Shown here piece by piece: positions 26,495-35,324 of a DNA stretch of 64,000 bases (position 1 is the first letter of the stretch; the number at the start of each line of letters is the position of its first letter). A program made the position numbers and the translations under genes. The notes under the pieces are model-generated. The model worked only from the letters and a program-made list of their open reading frames with translations. It was not told the origin of the DNA and searched no databases. The DNA is from Lentimicrobium sp. L6 (GTDB taxonomy: Bacteria; Bacteroidota; Bacteroidia; Bacteroidales; UBA12170): the NCBI RefSeq assembly GCF_013166655.1, contig NZ_JABKCA010000014.1, forward strand, positions 1-64,000. Direction: 5' to 3'.

Positions 26495-27292
26495 TTACTC
26501 CTGAATCAGTTTCTCCGTCTCGCTAATTAAGCTCGTAATAGCCGCTTCATCATAAGCAACGGGATGTGCTTGAGCAAACATGGCATTGTCATTATCGTAG
26601 TATTTACCCGTAAGGCCTTTATGCTCCTCCGAAAGGGCAAGATCATATAAGATATCTGTGCCTTTTTCTGCAGGTGACCAATATTGCCCATAAGCTTCAT
26701 TGGCCATTTTGGTATTGAGTAAAGAGCCTGGGTTTACAGCTATGACGCTGATGGCTTTTTGTTCTTTTGCCAAGCGCATGCTCCACATGGTAAGGGCTAA
26801 TTTACTCTGTGCATAGGCCTCGTTTACTGAGATACTTGTGTGGCCTTTTAAAGCTTCTAAAGAAACTGGAGCTTGAGCGGCTGAACTTAGGTTGATGATA
26901 CGTGCTTCGGTCCCTTTCTCTAATAGAGGAATCAATTCCTTGGTGAGTAGGTAGGGAGCGAGATAATTCACTACAAATCTCAAATCGAAGCCCTCCTCAT
27001 TTTTTGCGATAGGGCTTTTAAAAACTCCAGCATTATTAATGAGAATATCGATTTTGCTGACTTTATTTTTTATCTGCTCGACCATATTTCGTAGCGAAGA
27101 TAAATCAGAGAAATCGGCAACAAACTCCAATAAGTTGGTATTATTGGTTTTGGCTTTTATTTCAGTGCTAAGTGTTGTAAGTTTTTGGGCACTTCTACCA
27201 TGTAAAAGCAAGGTATGACCTTCTTGAGCTAGTTTAAAAGCTAGTAGTTTTCCTATGCCATCTGTGGCGCCAGTGATAAAAATATTTTTCAT
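26495..27292 (-). CDS. Short-chain dehydrogenase/reductase
   Basis: 265 residues from the ATG at 27292; the longer frame starts inside a palindromic repeat. The cofactor motif TGATDGIGK (about 7-15), NNAG (87-90) and the active-site pattern S...YAQSK (Tyr about 158, Lys about 162) are intact. The C-terminal half resembles retinol/protochlorophyllide-type reductases. It is the last gene of a minus-strand run of redox enzymes, but an 89-bp gap with a palindrome separates it from the nitroreductase, so it may have its own promoter. Confidence 0.9.
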   Translation of the reverse strand: MKNIFITGATDGIGKLLAFKLAQEGHTLLLHGRSAQKLTTLSTEIKAKTNNTNLLEFVADFSDLSSLRNMVEQIKNKVSKIDILINNAGVFKSPIAKNEEGFDLRFVVNYLAPYLLTKELIPLLEKGTEARIINLSSAAQAPVSLEALKGHTSISVNEAYAQSKLALTMWSMRLAKEQKAISVIAVNPGSLLNTKMANEAYGQYWSPAEKGTDILYDLALSEEHKGLTGKYYDNDNAMFAQAHPVAYDEAAITSLISETEKLIQE

Positions 27293-27329
27293 GTTTTCTT
27301 TAATTAAGAATAAATTAAAAGGTAAAATT

Positions 27330-27351
27330 GCACGGATTTTTAAATCCGTGC
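27330..27351. repeat. REP-like palindrome GCACGGATTT-tt-AAATCCGTGC
   Basis: Perfect inverted repeat with 10-bp arms and a 2-base centre, in the gap between the SDR and nitroreductase genes. Its GC-rich ends stand out from the AT-rich surroundings. Similar CACGGAT/ATCCGTG palindromes are common intergenic repeats in Bacteroidota. Confidence 0.6.
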
Positions 27352-27381
27352 TAGCCATTTTTTTATGCTATAATTATACAA

Positions 27382-28044
27382 TTACTTTAAAAGAGTAAAA
27401 ATTTCCTCCTGAGATAATCTTGATTTTGGTGTTTTATCAGTAGTATTAAAATCGGTTTCGGTTCTATATCCTAAAGAAACTACGGCAACAGCAGTAAATC
27501 CTTTTTCACGTAGGCTAAACTCTTCATCAATTACTTTTAAATCTACACCTTCCATCGGTAGGGCATCAATACCTAAAGTAGCCACACCTAAAAGTAGGTT
27601 TCCGATATTCAAATAGACTTGTTTTTCCATCCAATGTTGTAGATCCTTAAAATCGTAGCGATGCATATTGGCAAAGATATTACGTCCTCCGTTGGTCATT
27701 TGTTTGATTTCCTCATTGGGGAAACGTCCATCTTTGTCCTCAGTGTCTAGTAGATGTTGCATATACTTTTCATCGGCATCGGTTCTGGAACAGAATACAA
27801 TCACATGAGAAGCATCTTTTACTTTAGGCTCGTTAAACTGATAAAAACCTTGAGTTCCTTTGGCAATACGTTCTTTCCCTTCTTCAGTACTGGCAATTAC
27901 AAAATGCCAAGGTTGTATATTGGTACTCGATGGACTCATTTGTAATAGCGTCTTCACTTGCTCAAAATCCTCGGTAGAGATTTTTTTATTAGAATCAAAT
28001 TCTTTGGTGGAATAGCGCCAGTTTAAAATTTCTTTTAAATTCAT
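27382..28044 (-). CDS. NAD(P)H-dependent nitroreductase family protein (NfsB-like)
   Basis: 220 residues. The start WRYSTKEFDSNKKIS and SPSSTNIQPWHFVIA are the FMN-binding signatures of NfsB-type flavoproteins; TLGIDALPMEGVD is the other conserved block. These enzymes reduce quinones, nitroaromatics and related compounds with two electrons. It lies 31 bp after the AhpD-like gene in the minus-strand operon. Confidence 0.93.
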   Translation of the reverse strand: MNLKEILNWRYSTKEFDSNKKISTEDFEQVKTLLQMSPSSTNIQPWHFVIASTEEGKERIAKGTQGFYQFNEPKVKDASHVIVFCSRTDADEKYMQHLLDTEDKDGRFPNEEIKQMTNGGRNIFANMHRYDFKDLQHWMEKQVYLNIGNLLLGVATLGIDALPMEGVDLKVIDEEFSLREKGFTAVAVVSLGYRTETDFNTTDKTPKSRLSQEEIFTLLK

Positions 28045-28075
28045 TTTTGTATGTTTTAAATATTTAATTGATTTA

Positions 28076-28735
28076 TTATTTACGACCCATCATATAAAAC
28101 TCTTCATCAGGGCGGACTTTAGCAAAATTCATCATTCGATTTGAAAGTCCATAAAAAGCGATGATGGCATTGATATCCCAGATATCTTCATCAGAAAATC
28201 CATGCTGATGTAAGGTTTCAAAGTCATTATGATTAATGCTTTTTGAATCATTAGATACTTTCATGGCAAAATTGATCATGGCTTTTTGACGTGGGCTGAT
28301 ATCGGCTTCACGATAGTTTACTGCAATTTGATCGGATAGGGTAGGCTGTTTGCTAATGACTCGTAGGCTGGCCCCATGAGACATCACGCAATACATGCAG
28401 CCATTTGCGTTTGATGTTGCGATAATGATCATTTCCTTTTCAGCAGGGCTTAAACCGCTTTCTTTTTTCATGATCGCATTATTGTATTTAATAAAAGCTC
28501 GGAATTCTTCGGGTCGATGCGCCAAGGCGAACAGTACATTGGGAACAAATCCTCTGGCTTCTTGAACTTTTAACATCGTTTCTTTAATATCCTCTGGTAA
28601 ATCATTTACTGTGGGAATGGGGAATCTGCTGATGTTTTTGTCTGGTTGCTCTATATTATTTGGGTTCTGAGCAAATGCTGAGTGATTAAATAACATTAGT
28701 AGGGCACTCAAACTTATAAATATTAATTTCTTCAT
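28076..28735 (-). CDS. Exported AhpD/carboxymuconolactone decarboxylase-like protein
   Basis: 219 residues with a signal peptide (ending SAFA-QN), unusual for this mostly cytoplasmic family. The redox motif reads CMYCVMSHGASLR (CxxC then His three residues later, about 109-116), and the preceding EMIIIATSNANG matches AhpD-like proteins. It should act as a thiol-dependent peroxidase or disulfide relay in the periplasm. It is in the operon with a double-cupin and an ABM monooxygenase. Confidence 0.88.
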   Translation of the reverse strand: MKKLIFISLSALLMLFNHSAFAQNPNNIEQPDKNISRFPIPTVNDLPEDIKETMLKVQEARGFVPNVLFALAHRPEEFRAFIKYNNAIMKKESGLSPAEKEMIIIATSNANGCMYCVMSHGASLRVISKQPTLSDQIAVNYREADISPRQKAMINFAMKVSNDSKSINHNDFETLHQHGFSDEDIWDINAIIAFYGLSNRMMNFAKVRPDEEFYMMGRK

Positions 28736-28756
28736 CTTCCTTTTTATTTATGATTA

Positions 28757-29620
28757 TTAATCTAAAACAACTTTGTATTTTCCAGTGCTTCGAACATATA
28801 TTAAACTCTCTTTATCTTTAGGAGAAGCAAGCTGATGATTTGAGCTTCCATTAGAACTAAAATAGCTACCAGCATCTAAAATTTGTAGATCTGATGTTCC
28901 AGGTTCTAGGTAATCAATTGGTCCTTGAATGACTACAGCTCGGAAATTATTGCTTTCACTTTGGATTTCACCTTTAAAACCTGCTGGTAATTTGATTAAA
29001 CTTCCATTTAGTTTTTCTTGTTTTGTTTCTCCCCAAAGCATTGCGATTTGTACAGGTTTGTCGAAACTAGAGGAGCTTTTTTGCTCAATCCATACCATAT
29101 CTGATGCATCTAACCAAACCATATTCGATTCATCTAAATTGAGAGCTGTTTCTTCAGTATGAAATGCATCTTCTGTAGAATGTACCAGATAAGGACCTTC
29201 TTCAATTTCAATATATGCGAAAGTATTAGCCCCTTTTGCTGCTGTTATATGAATTTCGCCTTTGGGCTGTGTCCAAAAAGAGCCGCTTGGAAGCCACATG
29301 TTTTCAGCATTTGGGTCGTCATTATGAATGAAACCATTAATAACGATACCACGGTAGGAAACATTATGGATATGTGGAGGAGATTTAAAACCATCTGATG
29401 GTTTCAAAAGAAAGCCCGTAGCTTCAGTTCCATTGCGATCTCCCCAAAGAGTTCCTGCCATTGGGGCTTTATCTCCACGAGCTGGATTTAAATAAGTCCA
29501 CTCTACTTCAGAAGCCAGTATGACTTCATTATTTTCTTTTGTTCCAGTTGGAAGCTGAGCATAATTTTGAGTAAAAGTAGCAAGCAGGATAGCTAGTATA
29601 AGTATATTAAAATGCTTCAT
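28757..29620 (-). CDS. Exported double-cupin protein (DUF4437-like)
   Basis: 287 residues with a signal peptide (to about residue 21, NYA-QL). Two similar cupin halves follow (about 40-155 and 165-285), the first with [19 protein letters not shown] giving likely metal-ligand histidines. The pattern fits the DUF4437 family. Substrate unknown; anti-sigma ChrR-like or dioxygenase roles exist for related folds. It lies 21 bp upstream of the AhpD-like gene, so exported redox steps are grouped together. Confidence 0.82.
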   Translation of the reverse strand: MKHFNILILAILLATFTQNYAQLPTGTKENNEVILASEVEWTYLNPARGDKAPMAGTLWGDRNGTEATGFLLKPSDGFKSPPHIHNVSYRGIVINGFIHNDDPNAENMWLPSGSFWTQPKGEIHITAAKGANTFAYIEIEEGPYLVHSTEDAFHTEETALNLDESNMVWLDASDMVWIEQKSSSSFDKPVQIAMLWGETKQEKLNGSLIKLPAGFKGEIQSESNNFRAVVIQGPIDYLEPGTSDLQILDAGSYFSSNGSSNHQLASPKDKESLIYVRSTGKYKVVLD

Positions 29621-29646
29621 CTTGATTTGTATTTAATGATTATAGA

Positions 29647-29943
29647 TTACGCGATATGGCTCATCTCATGAACAATAAATTCCTCTACCGCGCCTTCGGT
29701 GGCTTTTAAATAATCAGCTAGATGTTGATTATTCATATGGACCTGCCATAATGCTCTGGTTTCCCAGTTCTCATGGAATAGAAAGAGATTCGGGTTTTTT
29801 TGATCTTGATGTAAGTCATAATTAATACATCCTTCTTCTGCTCTAGTAATATCTATTAGCTTTAGTAATTCTGTTTTTACTAAATCTCTTTTCTCTTCTT
29901 TAGCTGTTATTCTAGCTATGATGGTTAGCTTTTGATTGTTCAT
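29647..29943 (-). CDS. Antibiotic biosynthesis monooxygenase (ABM) / quinol monooxygenase
   Basis: 98 residues, the usual single-domain size. KLTIIARITAKEEKRDLVKTEL and EEGCINYDLHQ are typical of YgiN-like ABM proteins, cofactor-free monooxygenases that oxidise quinols. It is first in the minus-strand operon and divergent from the AraC regulator, with the intergenic region carrying promoters in both directions. Confidence 0.92.
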   Translation of the reverse strand: MNNQKLTIIARITAKEEKRDLVKTELLKLIDITRAEEGCINYDLHQDQKNPNLFLFHENWETRALWQVHMNNQHLADYLKATEGAVEEFIVHEMSHIA

Positions 29944-30046
29944 GTTATTGTATTTTTTTAAGTGATTAATGATTTAAGCTTTTTTAATGGAGTTCATTTG
30001 TTTTCCTAATCCTAAGACTCCATATTCTTTTTCATTATTGATGTGG

Positions 30047-30054
30047 CAAAATTA
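30047..30054 (-). promoter_or_regulatory. -7 element TAATTTTG for the ABM-cupin-AhpD-nitroreductase operon
   Basis: Exact TAnnTTTG match on the minus strand, about 100 bp upstream of the ATG at 29943, giving a leader of roughly 95 nt. Confidence 0.45.
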
Positions 30055-30098
30055 GGGAATCCATATTGTCTAATTATTGTAAGGATAGGGGTATAAAT

Positions 30099-30136
30099 GG
30101 TATATATATTGGTTTATTAGATAAAATATATGGTTT
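30099..30136 (+). promoter_or_regulatory. Candidate AraC-family half-sites in the divergent region
   Basis: TATATTGGTTT and TATATGGTTT are repeated with their GGTTT blocks at 30111 and 30132, exactly 21 bp apart, the spacing of AraC-type direct repeats. A weaker AATGGTAT lies 12 bp earlier. They sit between the two divergent promoters. Confidence 0.4.
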
Positions 30137-30173
30137 TTCGGTGTTTTATGTGATTTATATATTTCAATATACC

Positions 30174-30181
30174 TATATTTG
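30174..30181 (+). promoter_or_regulatory. -7 element TATATTTG of the AraC regulator
   Basis: Exact TAnnTTTG match 24 bp before the ATG at 30206. A TTG at 30179 that could be read as an earlier start overlaps this element and is rejected. Confidence 0.6.
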
Positions 30182-30205
30182 CACAATATAACCAATATTA
30201 ATACA

Positions 30206-31060
30206 ATGAAAAGAGAGTCCGTGCATCATATTTTTGAAATTCATATCGAAGAAATGTCTTCTTGGGGAAAAAGACCACATCAGCATAACTTTTTTGAAAT
30301 AGTATATGTGGAGAAAGGCTCAGGTTTTCAATGTATCAATCAGCATGAGTTTGAGTTTAAAGAAGGGAATGTTTTCTTACTCCCTCCTCTCGATTGTCAT
30401 TCTTTTAAGTTAGCAGAACCAACGAGGTTTTATTTTATTCGGTTTACCGATCATTATTTTTTAAAGGACCATGGACTTACAGATTATAATGCTTGGTTTG
30501 ATAAGATAGCTTATATACTAGCTAATTATAATAAGGTACCTGGTGATATTATTTCTTCTGATGGCGAAAGACAGTTTATTATTAATAATATCAAATCCAT
30601 ATATCAAGAATATCAGGTAGCCGATTCTTATTCTGAATCGATTATTGCGGGCACGGTGGCTTCTATTTTAAATATATTGGCTCGAAGCATAGAAAAAAAA
30701 TATGTGGATCAGGGCAATGAAAAAGACAATCGTTTTGGGGAGGTCTTACGATATGTTAATACCCATATTATTGATAGTGAAAAACTTCGTATTCCAATAT
30801 TGGCGGAGAAGTTTGGGGTGTCCAAGTCTTATTTCTCGGAGTATTTCAAGAAAAAAGCAGGAATGAGTTTGGCAGAGTATATTCTAAAGTCGAAGCTCAG
30901 AATAGTAGAGACCAAAGTCTTGCATACCGACCTCAGCCTAAAAGAAATTGCCTATCAGCTGAACTTCACCGACAGTAGTCATTTGGCACGTTCCTTTAAA
31001 AAAGCCAATGGAGTTACTGTAAAAGAATTTAAAAATGGCACTCAACTTTGTCGGGCATAG
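30206..31060 (+). CDS. AraC-family transcriptional regulator
   Basis: 284 residues from the ATG at 30206. An N-terminal cupin sensor domain ([16 protein letters not shown] near 27-42, and EGNVFLLPP) is followed by two helix-turn-helix motifs: [27 protein letters not shown]-type about 195-225, and [23 protein letters not shown]-type about 245-270. It is divergent from the ABM-cupin-AhpD-nitroreductase operon and is likely its regulator, sensing a small aromatic or aldehyde compound through the cupin domain (inference). Confidence 0.92.
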   Translation: MKRESVHHIFEIHIEEMSSWGKRPHQHNFFEIVYVEKGSGFQCINQHEFEFKEGNVFLLPPLDCHSFKLAEPTRFYFIRFTDHYFLKDHGLTDYNAWFDKIAYILANYNKVPGDIISSDGERQFIINNIKSIYQEYQVADSYSESIIAGTVASILNILARSIEKKYVDQGNEKDNRFGEVLRYVNTHIIDSEKLRIPILAEKFGVSKSYFSEYFKKKAGMSLAEYILKSKLRIVETKVLHTDLSLKEIAYQLNFTDSSHLARSFKKANGVTVKEFKNGTQLCRA

Positions 31061-31302
31061 TATTGTGTTTTCTTGTTTTGAATACCATTTTTATGGATTC
31101 TTATAGGAAGGATTTAGTTTCATAACCAGATGGTATTGAATGTAATTTGTGTCTAGAGAACCATAACACACAGTATGTTTTGTTTCATTTTGCTCTGAAC
31201 CTAAATATATGAGAATATAATTGCATGTATATAATAGTATATCAATCATATACGTGTTATGGAATTGTTTTTAGAATTGTGACACTCTTATGACAAAAAG
31301 AT

Positions 31303-31310
31303 TATATTTG
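31303..31310 (+). promoter_or_regulatory. -7 element TATATTTG of the polyamine operon
   Basis: Exact TAnnTTTG match; a TTG at 31277-31279 could be the -33 element, with 23-bp spacing slightly longer than usual. It predicts a leader of about 187 nt before the ATG at 31504, far longer than most leaders in this window. Confidence 0.5.
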
Positions 31311-31327
31311 CCGCGGTTTTTTTTATC

Positions 31328-31478
31328 AATGAGAAGCTATTATTATAGCTGCAATGGTTTGGTTATCAGTGTGGCTTAGTGTTTTAGTAGCGTCTCATTT
31401 TATTTTTGTTTTTTAGAAAACCCGTAGAACTATAAAGAAATATTTTTGATACTGAAGTTTTTGAATAGAAACTTTAGT
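31328..31478 (+). promoter_or_regulatory. Structured 5' leader of the polyamine operon, possible attenuator
   Basis: Bases 31328-31339 pair with 31388-31399 (12 pairs, one mismatch), and a T-rich stretch follows (31398-31412), terminator-like. The left arm overlaps a second perfect hairpin, AGCTAT-tatt-ATAGCT at 31335-31350, so the two folds exclude each other. A third hairpin, ACTGAAGTTT/AAACTTTAGT at 31451-31478, lies 25 bp before the start codon. This looks like a regulated leader (riboswitch or attenuation). No known riboswitch class recognised. Confidence 0.4.
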
Positions 31479-31503
31479 AATTTTAAACACTGTTTTATGC
31501 CTA

Positions 31504-33027
31504 ATGAAAAGAGAAATACATAACGTTGAACTGGTCTATTTAGGTCTTGCTGATTATGCTGAATTAAAAGAAGTAATGATCAGTGCTTACCATACTATGA
31601 CTGATTCCTATTGGCGTGAGGATAGTATCCGTACGCTTATAGATATCTTTCCTGAAGGTCAAATTGTAATCAAAGTAAATGGTGATATTGCTGGTTGCGC
31701 CTTATCTATCATCATCGATTCGAAGAGCATTGACGAACAGCATACTTATAAAGATATTACAGATAATTTTACCTTTGAAACACATACCGAAAGTGGTGAT
31801 TTTGTATATGGTATTGATGTTTTTATAAAGCCACAATACAGAGGGTTGAGACTAGGACGTAGGCTTTACGATTATAGGAAGGAGCTCTGCGAAAGATTAA
31901 ACTTGAAAGGTATTTTGTTTGGCGGTAGAATTCCAAACTATTATAAATACAAAGACAGCATCAGTCCAAAACAATATCTAGAGAAGGTAAGATCCAAGGA
32001 AATCCATGATCCGGTATTAAACTTCCAATTATCCAATGATTTTCATCCACTTCGGGTTTTGAAAAACTATTTGGAAGGAGACAAAGCTTCTGATGATTAT
32101 GCTGTTTTGTTAAGGTGGAATAATATTTTCTATGAAAAGCCGAAAACCAAAGCCGAAACCATCAAAAAGATAGTTCGTTTAGGAGTGGTACAGTGGCAGA
32201 TGAGGTCATATAAGTCTCCAATAGAATTAATGCAGCAAGCAGAGTATTTTGTTGATGCTTTAAGTGGATATAAAAGTGATTTCGCTTTGTTTCCTGAGTT
32301 TTTTAATGCGCCTATGATGGCTGCATATAATCATATGAGCGAGGCGGATGCGATTAGAGAATTAGCAAAGTATACCAAAGAGTTGACTCAAGAATTTTCC
32401 AAGTTGGCTGTTAGTTATAATATAAATATTATCACTGGAAGTATGCCTGAGATGGTAGGTAATGACCTGTATAATGTAGGTTACCTTTGTCGTAGAGATG
32501 GTTCCATCGAGCGTTTCGAGAAAATCCATGTCACCCCAGATGAAGAAAAAGTGTGGGCCTTAAAAGGGGGGGATCAAATTAAAACATTTGATACTGATTG
32601 TGGTAAAATTGGTATTTTGATTTGCTACGATGTAGAATTTCCTGAGTTATCTCGGATATTGGCTAATGAAGGTATGAGCATTCTATTTGTTCCATTCCTA
32701 ACCGATACTCAGAACGGGTATTCTAGAATAAGAAATTGTGCTCAAGCTCGTGCCATAGAGAATGAATGCTATGTGGTGATTGCAGGTAGTGTTGGGAACT
32801 TACCAAATGTGCATAATATGGATATCCAATATGCACAATCTATGGTTTTAACTCCTTGCGACTTTCATTTCCCAACAAATGGAATAAAAGCGGAAGCCAC
32901 ACCGAATACCGAAATGATATTGATAGCAGATGTGGATGTGGATTTATTGAGAGAATTGCATAATTATGGGTCTGTTAAGAATCTAAAAGACAGACGCACA
33001 GATTTATACGAGATATTAAAGAAATAA
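31504..33027 (+). CDS. GNAT acetyltransferase fused to a nitrilase-family amidohydrolase
   Basis: 507 residues. The N-terminal part (about 5-200) is GNAT-like, with acetyl-CoA loop QYRGLRLGRRLYDYR at 111-125. The C-terminal part (about 225-500) is a nitrilase-superfamily domain with its full triad: E265 in LFPEF, K340 in FEK and C374 in ILICYDVEFPE. Such GNAT-nitrilase fusions are known in Bacteroidota and others. In this operon, next to arginine decarboxylase and agmatinase, an amidase acting on an acylated or carbamoylated polyamine is the simplest reading, for example N-carbamoylputrescine or an acetylpolyamine; this is inference. It is the first gene after the structured leader. Confidence 0.9.
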   Translation: MKREIHNVELVYLGLADYAELKEVMISAYHTMTDSYWREDSIRTLIDIFPEGQIVIKVNGDIAGCALSIIIDSKSIDEQHTYKDITDNFTFETHTESGDFVYGIDVFIKPQYRGLRLGRRLYDYRKELCERLNLKGILFGGRIPNYYKYKDSISPKQYLEKVRSKEIHDPVLNFQLSNDFHPLRVLKNYLEGDKASDDYAVLLRWNNIFYEKPKTKAETIKKIVRLGVVQWQMRSYKSPIELMQQAEYFVDALSGYKSDFALFPEFFNAPMMAAYNHMSEADAIRELAKYTKELTQEFSKLAVSYNINIITGSMPEMVGNDLYNVGYLCRRDGSIERFEKIHVTPDEEKVWALKGGDQIKTFDTDCGKIGILICYDVEFPELSRILANEGMSILFVPFLTDTQNGYSRIRNCAQARAIENECYVVIAGSVGNLPNVHNMDIQYAQSMVLTPCDFHFPTNGIKAEATPNTEMILIADVDVDLLRELHNYGSVKNLKDRRTDLYEILKK

Positions 33028-33058
33028 ACAAAATAATAACTACTTTATGAATACGTAA

Positions 33059-34465
33059 ATGAAGAATACATATTTTGATTTGATTGAGCAATCTTACTAC
33101 TTTCCTCAGGAAGGTTTCGATTTGCGTGACGACTATTTAACTTTTCATGGTGTTTCTTTAAAGCACTTAATTGAAAAACACGGAACACCCTTTCGTTTTA
33201 TCTATTTGCCTAAAATTGGTGACCAGATAAAGAAAACCAGGAATCTATTTAATAGAGCCATCAAGAATAATGCTTATAAAGGGAAGTATCATTTTTGTTA
33301 TTGTACCAAGTGCAACCATTTTTATCACGTCATTAATGAGGCACTTAAGCATAAAGTCAATTTGGAGACCTCCTCAGAGTTTGATATTGATTTAATCATT
33401 AATCTGGCTGGTAAAGGGAAGATTTCAAAAGACAGAATCATTGTTCATAATGGATTCAAAACAGAGGAATATTTAGCAAAAATCGTTAGACTCCAAGAGG
33501 CTGGGTTTGGCAATTCTATTATTATTTTAGATAGTATCGCTGAGTTTGATCGCTTACAGAAAATCAAAACAAAACAAGTTCTTCGAATCGGATTACGTAT
33601 GGCTATTAATGAGGAAGCTCAATCTGCCTACTATACTTCGAGATTAGGAATTGCACCTTCAGAAATTATTAAATTCTTTAAAACAAAACTTCGCGATAAT
33701 GATAAGTTTGAACTTAAAATGTTGCACTTTTTTGTGGATTCCGGTATTAAAGATACACTCTATTATTGGGGTGAATTTCAAAAAGCCCTTAAATTATACA
33801 TTGAACTAAAAAAAGAAAGCAAGAATCTAGATTCCTTCAATTTAGGAGGAGGATTCCCTATCCGTAACCACTTAGGCTTTGAGTATAATTATGAATATAT
33901 GATCAATGAGATCATTAAAAATATTAAAGAAGCTTGTACTAAAGATGCTGTTTTAGAACCTGATCTTTTTACGGAATTCGGAAAATATACTGTTGGGGAG
34001 TCTGGAGCAATTATCTTTAAAGTATTGGAACAAAAGCAACAGAATGATGCTGAAACTTGGTATATCATTAATAATAGTTTAATGAATACCATTCCTGATG
34101 CTTGGAGTATACACGAAAAATTTATTCTATTACCCATTAATAAATGGGATAATGAATACGGAAGAGTTAATATTGGTGGAATCAGTTGTGACCATTCTGA
34201 CTATTATAACTCTGAGGATTTAAATCAGGAAGTATTATTGCCAAAGTATAATTCAAAAGATAAAGAACCATTATATCTTGGTTTTTTCCATACCGGAGCC
34301 TACCAAGATTCGATAAGTGGTTACGGAGGAATCAAACATTGTTTAATCCCTTCGCCAAAACATGTAATTATAGATAGAGATAGCAAAGGAAATATAGTTG
34401 ATTATGTGTATAGAGAAGAGCAATCAGCTAATGATATGTTTAATATTTTAGGGTATAATAAGTAA
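33059..34465 (+). CDS. Arginine decarboxylase (PLP, alanine-racemase fold)
   Basis: 468 residues, shorter than E. coli SpeA (about 630). The likely PLP lysine is K84 in CYCTKCNHF, with LETSSEFD following, as in fold type III decarboxylases. FNLGGGFPIRN and FTEFGKYTVGESGA mark the PLP phosphate and product regions, and HTGAYQ the C-terminal site. The short group is widespread in Bacteroidota and usually lies with agmatinase. It makes agmatine from arginine. It starts 31 bp after the fusion gene and ends 1 bp before agmatinase. Decarboxylation of another basic amino acid cannot be excluded by eye. Confidence 0.85.
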   Translation: MKNTYFDLIEQSYYFPQEGFDLRDDYLTFHGVSLKHLIEKHGTPFRFIYLPKIGDQIKKTRNLFNRAIKNNAYKGKYHFCYCTKCNHFYHVINEALKHKVNLETSSEFDIDLIINLAGKGKISKDRIIVHNGFKTEEYLAKIVRLQEAGFGNSIIILDSIAEFDRLQKIKTKQVLRIGLRMAINEEAQSAYYTSRLGIAPSEIIKFFKTKLRDNDKFELKMLHFFVDSGIKDTLYYWGEFQKALKLYIELKKESKNLDSFNLGGGFPIRNHLGFEYNYEYMINEIIKNIKEACTKDAVLEPDLFTEFGKYTVGESGAIIFKVLEQKQQNDAETWYIINNSLMNTIPDAWSIHEKFILLPINKWDNEYGRVNIGGISCDHSDYYNSEDLNQEVLLPKYNSKDKEPLYLGFFHTGAYQDSISGYGGIKHCLIPSPKHVIIDRDSKGNIVDYVYREEQSANDMFNILGYNK

Positions 34466-34466
34466 G

Positions 34467-35324
34467 ATGAAGAATTTTGGAGGTATAGAGGATAAATATG
34501 CTGACTTTAAAAGTTCAGCCATTTTATTACAATCCATTCCTTATGATGGAACCAGTACATGGGGCAAAGGAGCGGACAAGGGTTTTGCGGCTTTTTTAGA
34601 TGCTGCAGAAAATATGGAGTTATACGACATGGAAACCGATTCTGAGGTTTATGAAAAGGGAATCCATATTCTGCCTGAGATTATTGAAAATCGATCTCCC
34701 GAAGCTAGCTATGAAGCTATTTATGAGCAAGCAAAGAAATGGGTGGAGACCGATAAGTTTTTGACTTTTTTTGGCGGTGAACATTCAATAAGCATTGGTA
34801 TTATTAAAGCATTATATGAGAAATATCCTGATCTTACGGTGGTTCATTTGGACGCTCATGCCGATTTAAGGGAATCCTATATGGGCTCCCCTTATAATCA
34901 TGCTTGTGCTTTACATGATGCTTCAAAAAACACCAATTTGATTCAAGTGGGTATCCGAAGTATGGATGTTAGTGAAATGCAATTTATAAACGCAGACAAA
35001 TGCTTTTTTGCACAAGATATTGTGGGTAATCGCAATGATTGGATGGAGGAGGCTCTTGAGCTCATTAATACCAAGCATGTTTATATTACCATTGATTTAG
35101 ATGCTTTTGATCCTTCCATTTTACCAGCAACAGGAACTCCAGAACCTGGTGGCTTGGAATGGTATCCTACCTTAGAATTTTTAAGAGGAGTTTTTGAGAA
35201 CAATAATGTGGTTGGTTTCGATTTGGTTGAGCTGGCACCCATTGAGAATCATAAAGCATCAGAGTTTTTAGCTGCAAAATTATATTACAAATTACTTTCT
35301 TATAAATTTAAATACGATGAATAA
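34467..35324 (+). CDS. speB: Agmatinase
   Basis: 285 residues of the ureohydrolase family. The binuclear manganese ligands are all visible: H in GGEHSIS (about 108), DAHADLR (D-x-H-x-D, about 129-135), and the aspartates of TIDLDAFDP (about 208-216). Length and the sequence AFDPSILPATGTPEPGG fit agmatinase better than arginase. It releases urea from agmatine to give putrescine. The start is 1 bp after the decarboxylase stop and it overlaps the next gene by 8 bp, so all four genes are translated from one transcript. Confidence 0.92.
   Translation: MKNFGGIEDKYADFKSSAILLQSIPYDGTSTWGKGADKGFAAFLDAAENMELYDMETDSEVYEKGIHILPEIIENRSPEASYEAIYEQAKKWVETDKFLTFFGGEHSISIGIIKALYEKYPDLTVVHLDAHADLRESYMGSPYNHACALHDASKNTNLIQVGIRSMDVSEMQFINADKCFFAQDIVGNRNDWMEEALELINTKHVYITIDLDAFDPSILPATGTPEPGGLEWYPTLEFLRGVFENNNVVGFDLVELAPIENHKASEFLAAKLYYKLLSYKFKYDE

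Noticed and set aside
27330-27351. The GCACGGAT palindrome as operator of the SDR gene
   Set aside because: It is more likely a general intergenic repeat than a gene-specific operator, because the same type of palindrome is common in other Bacteroidota by recollection; this was not checked here.
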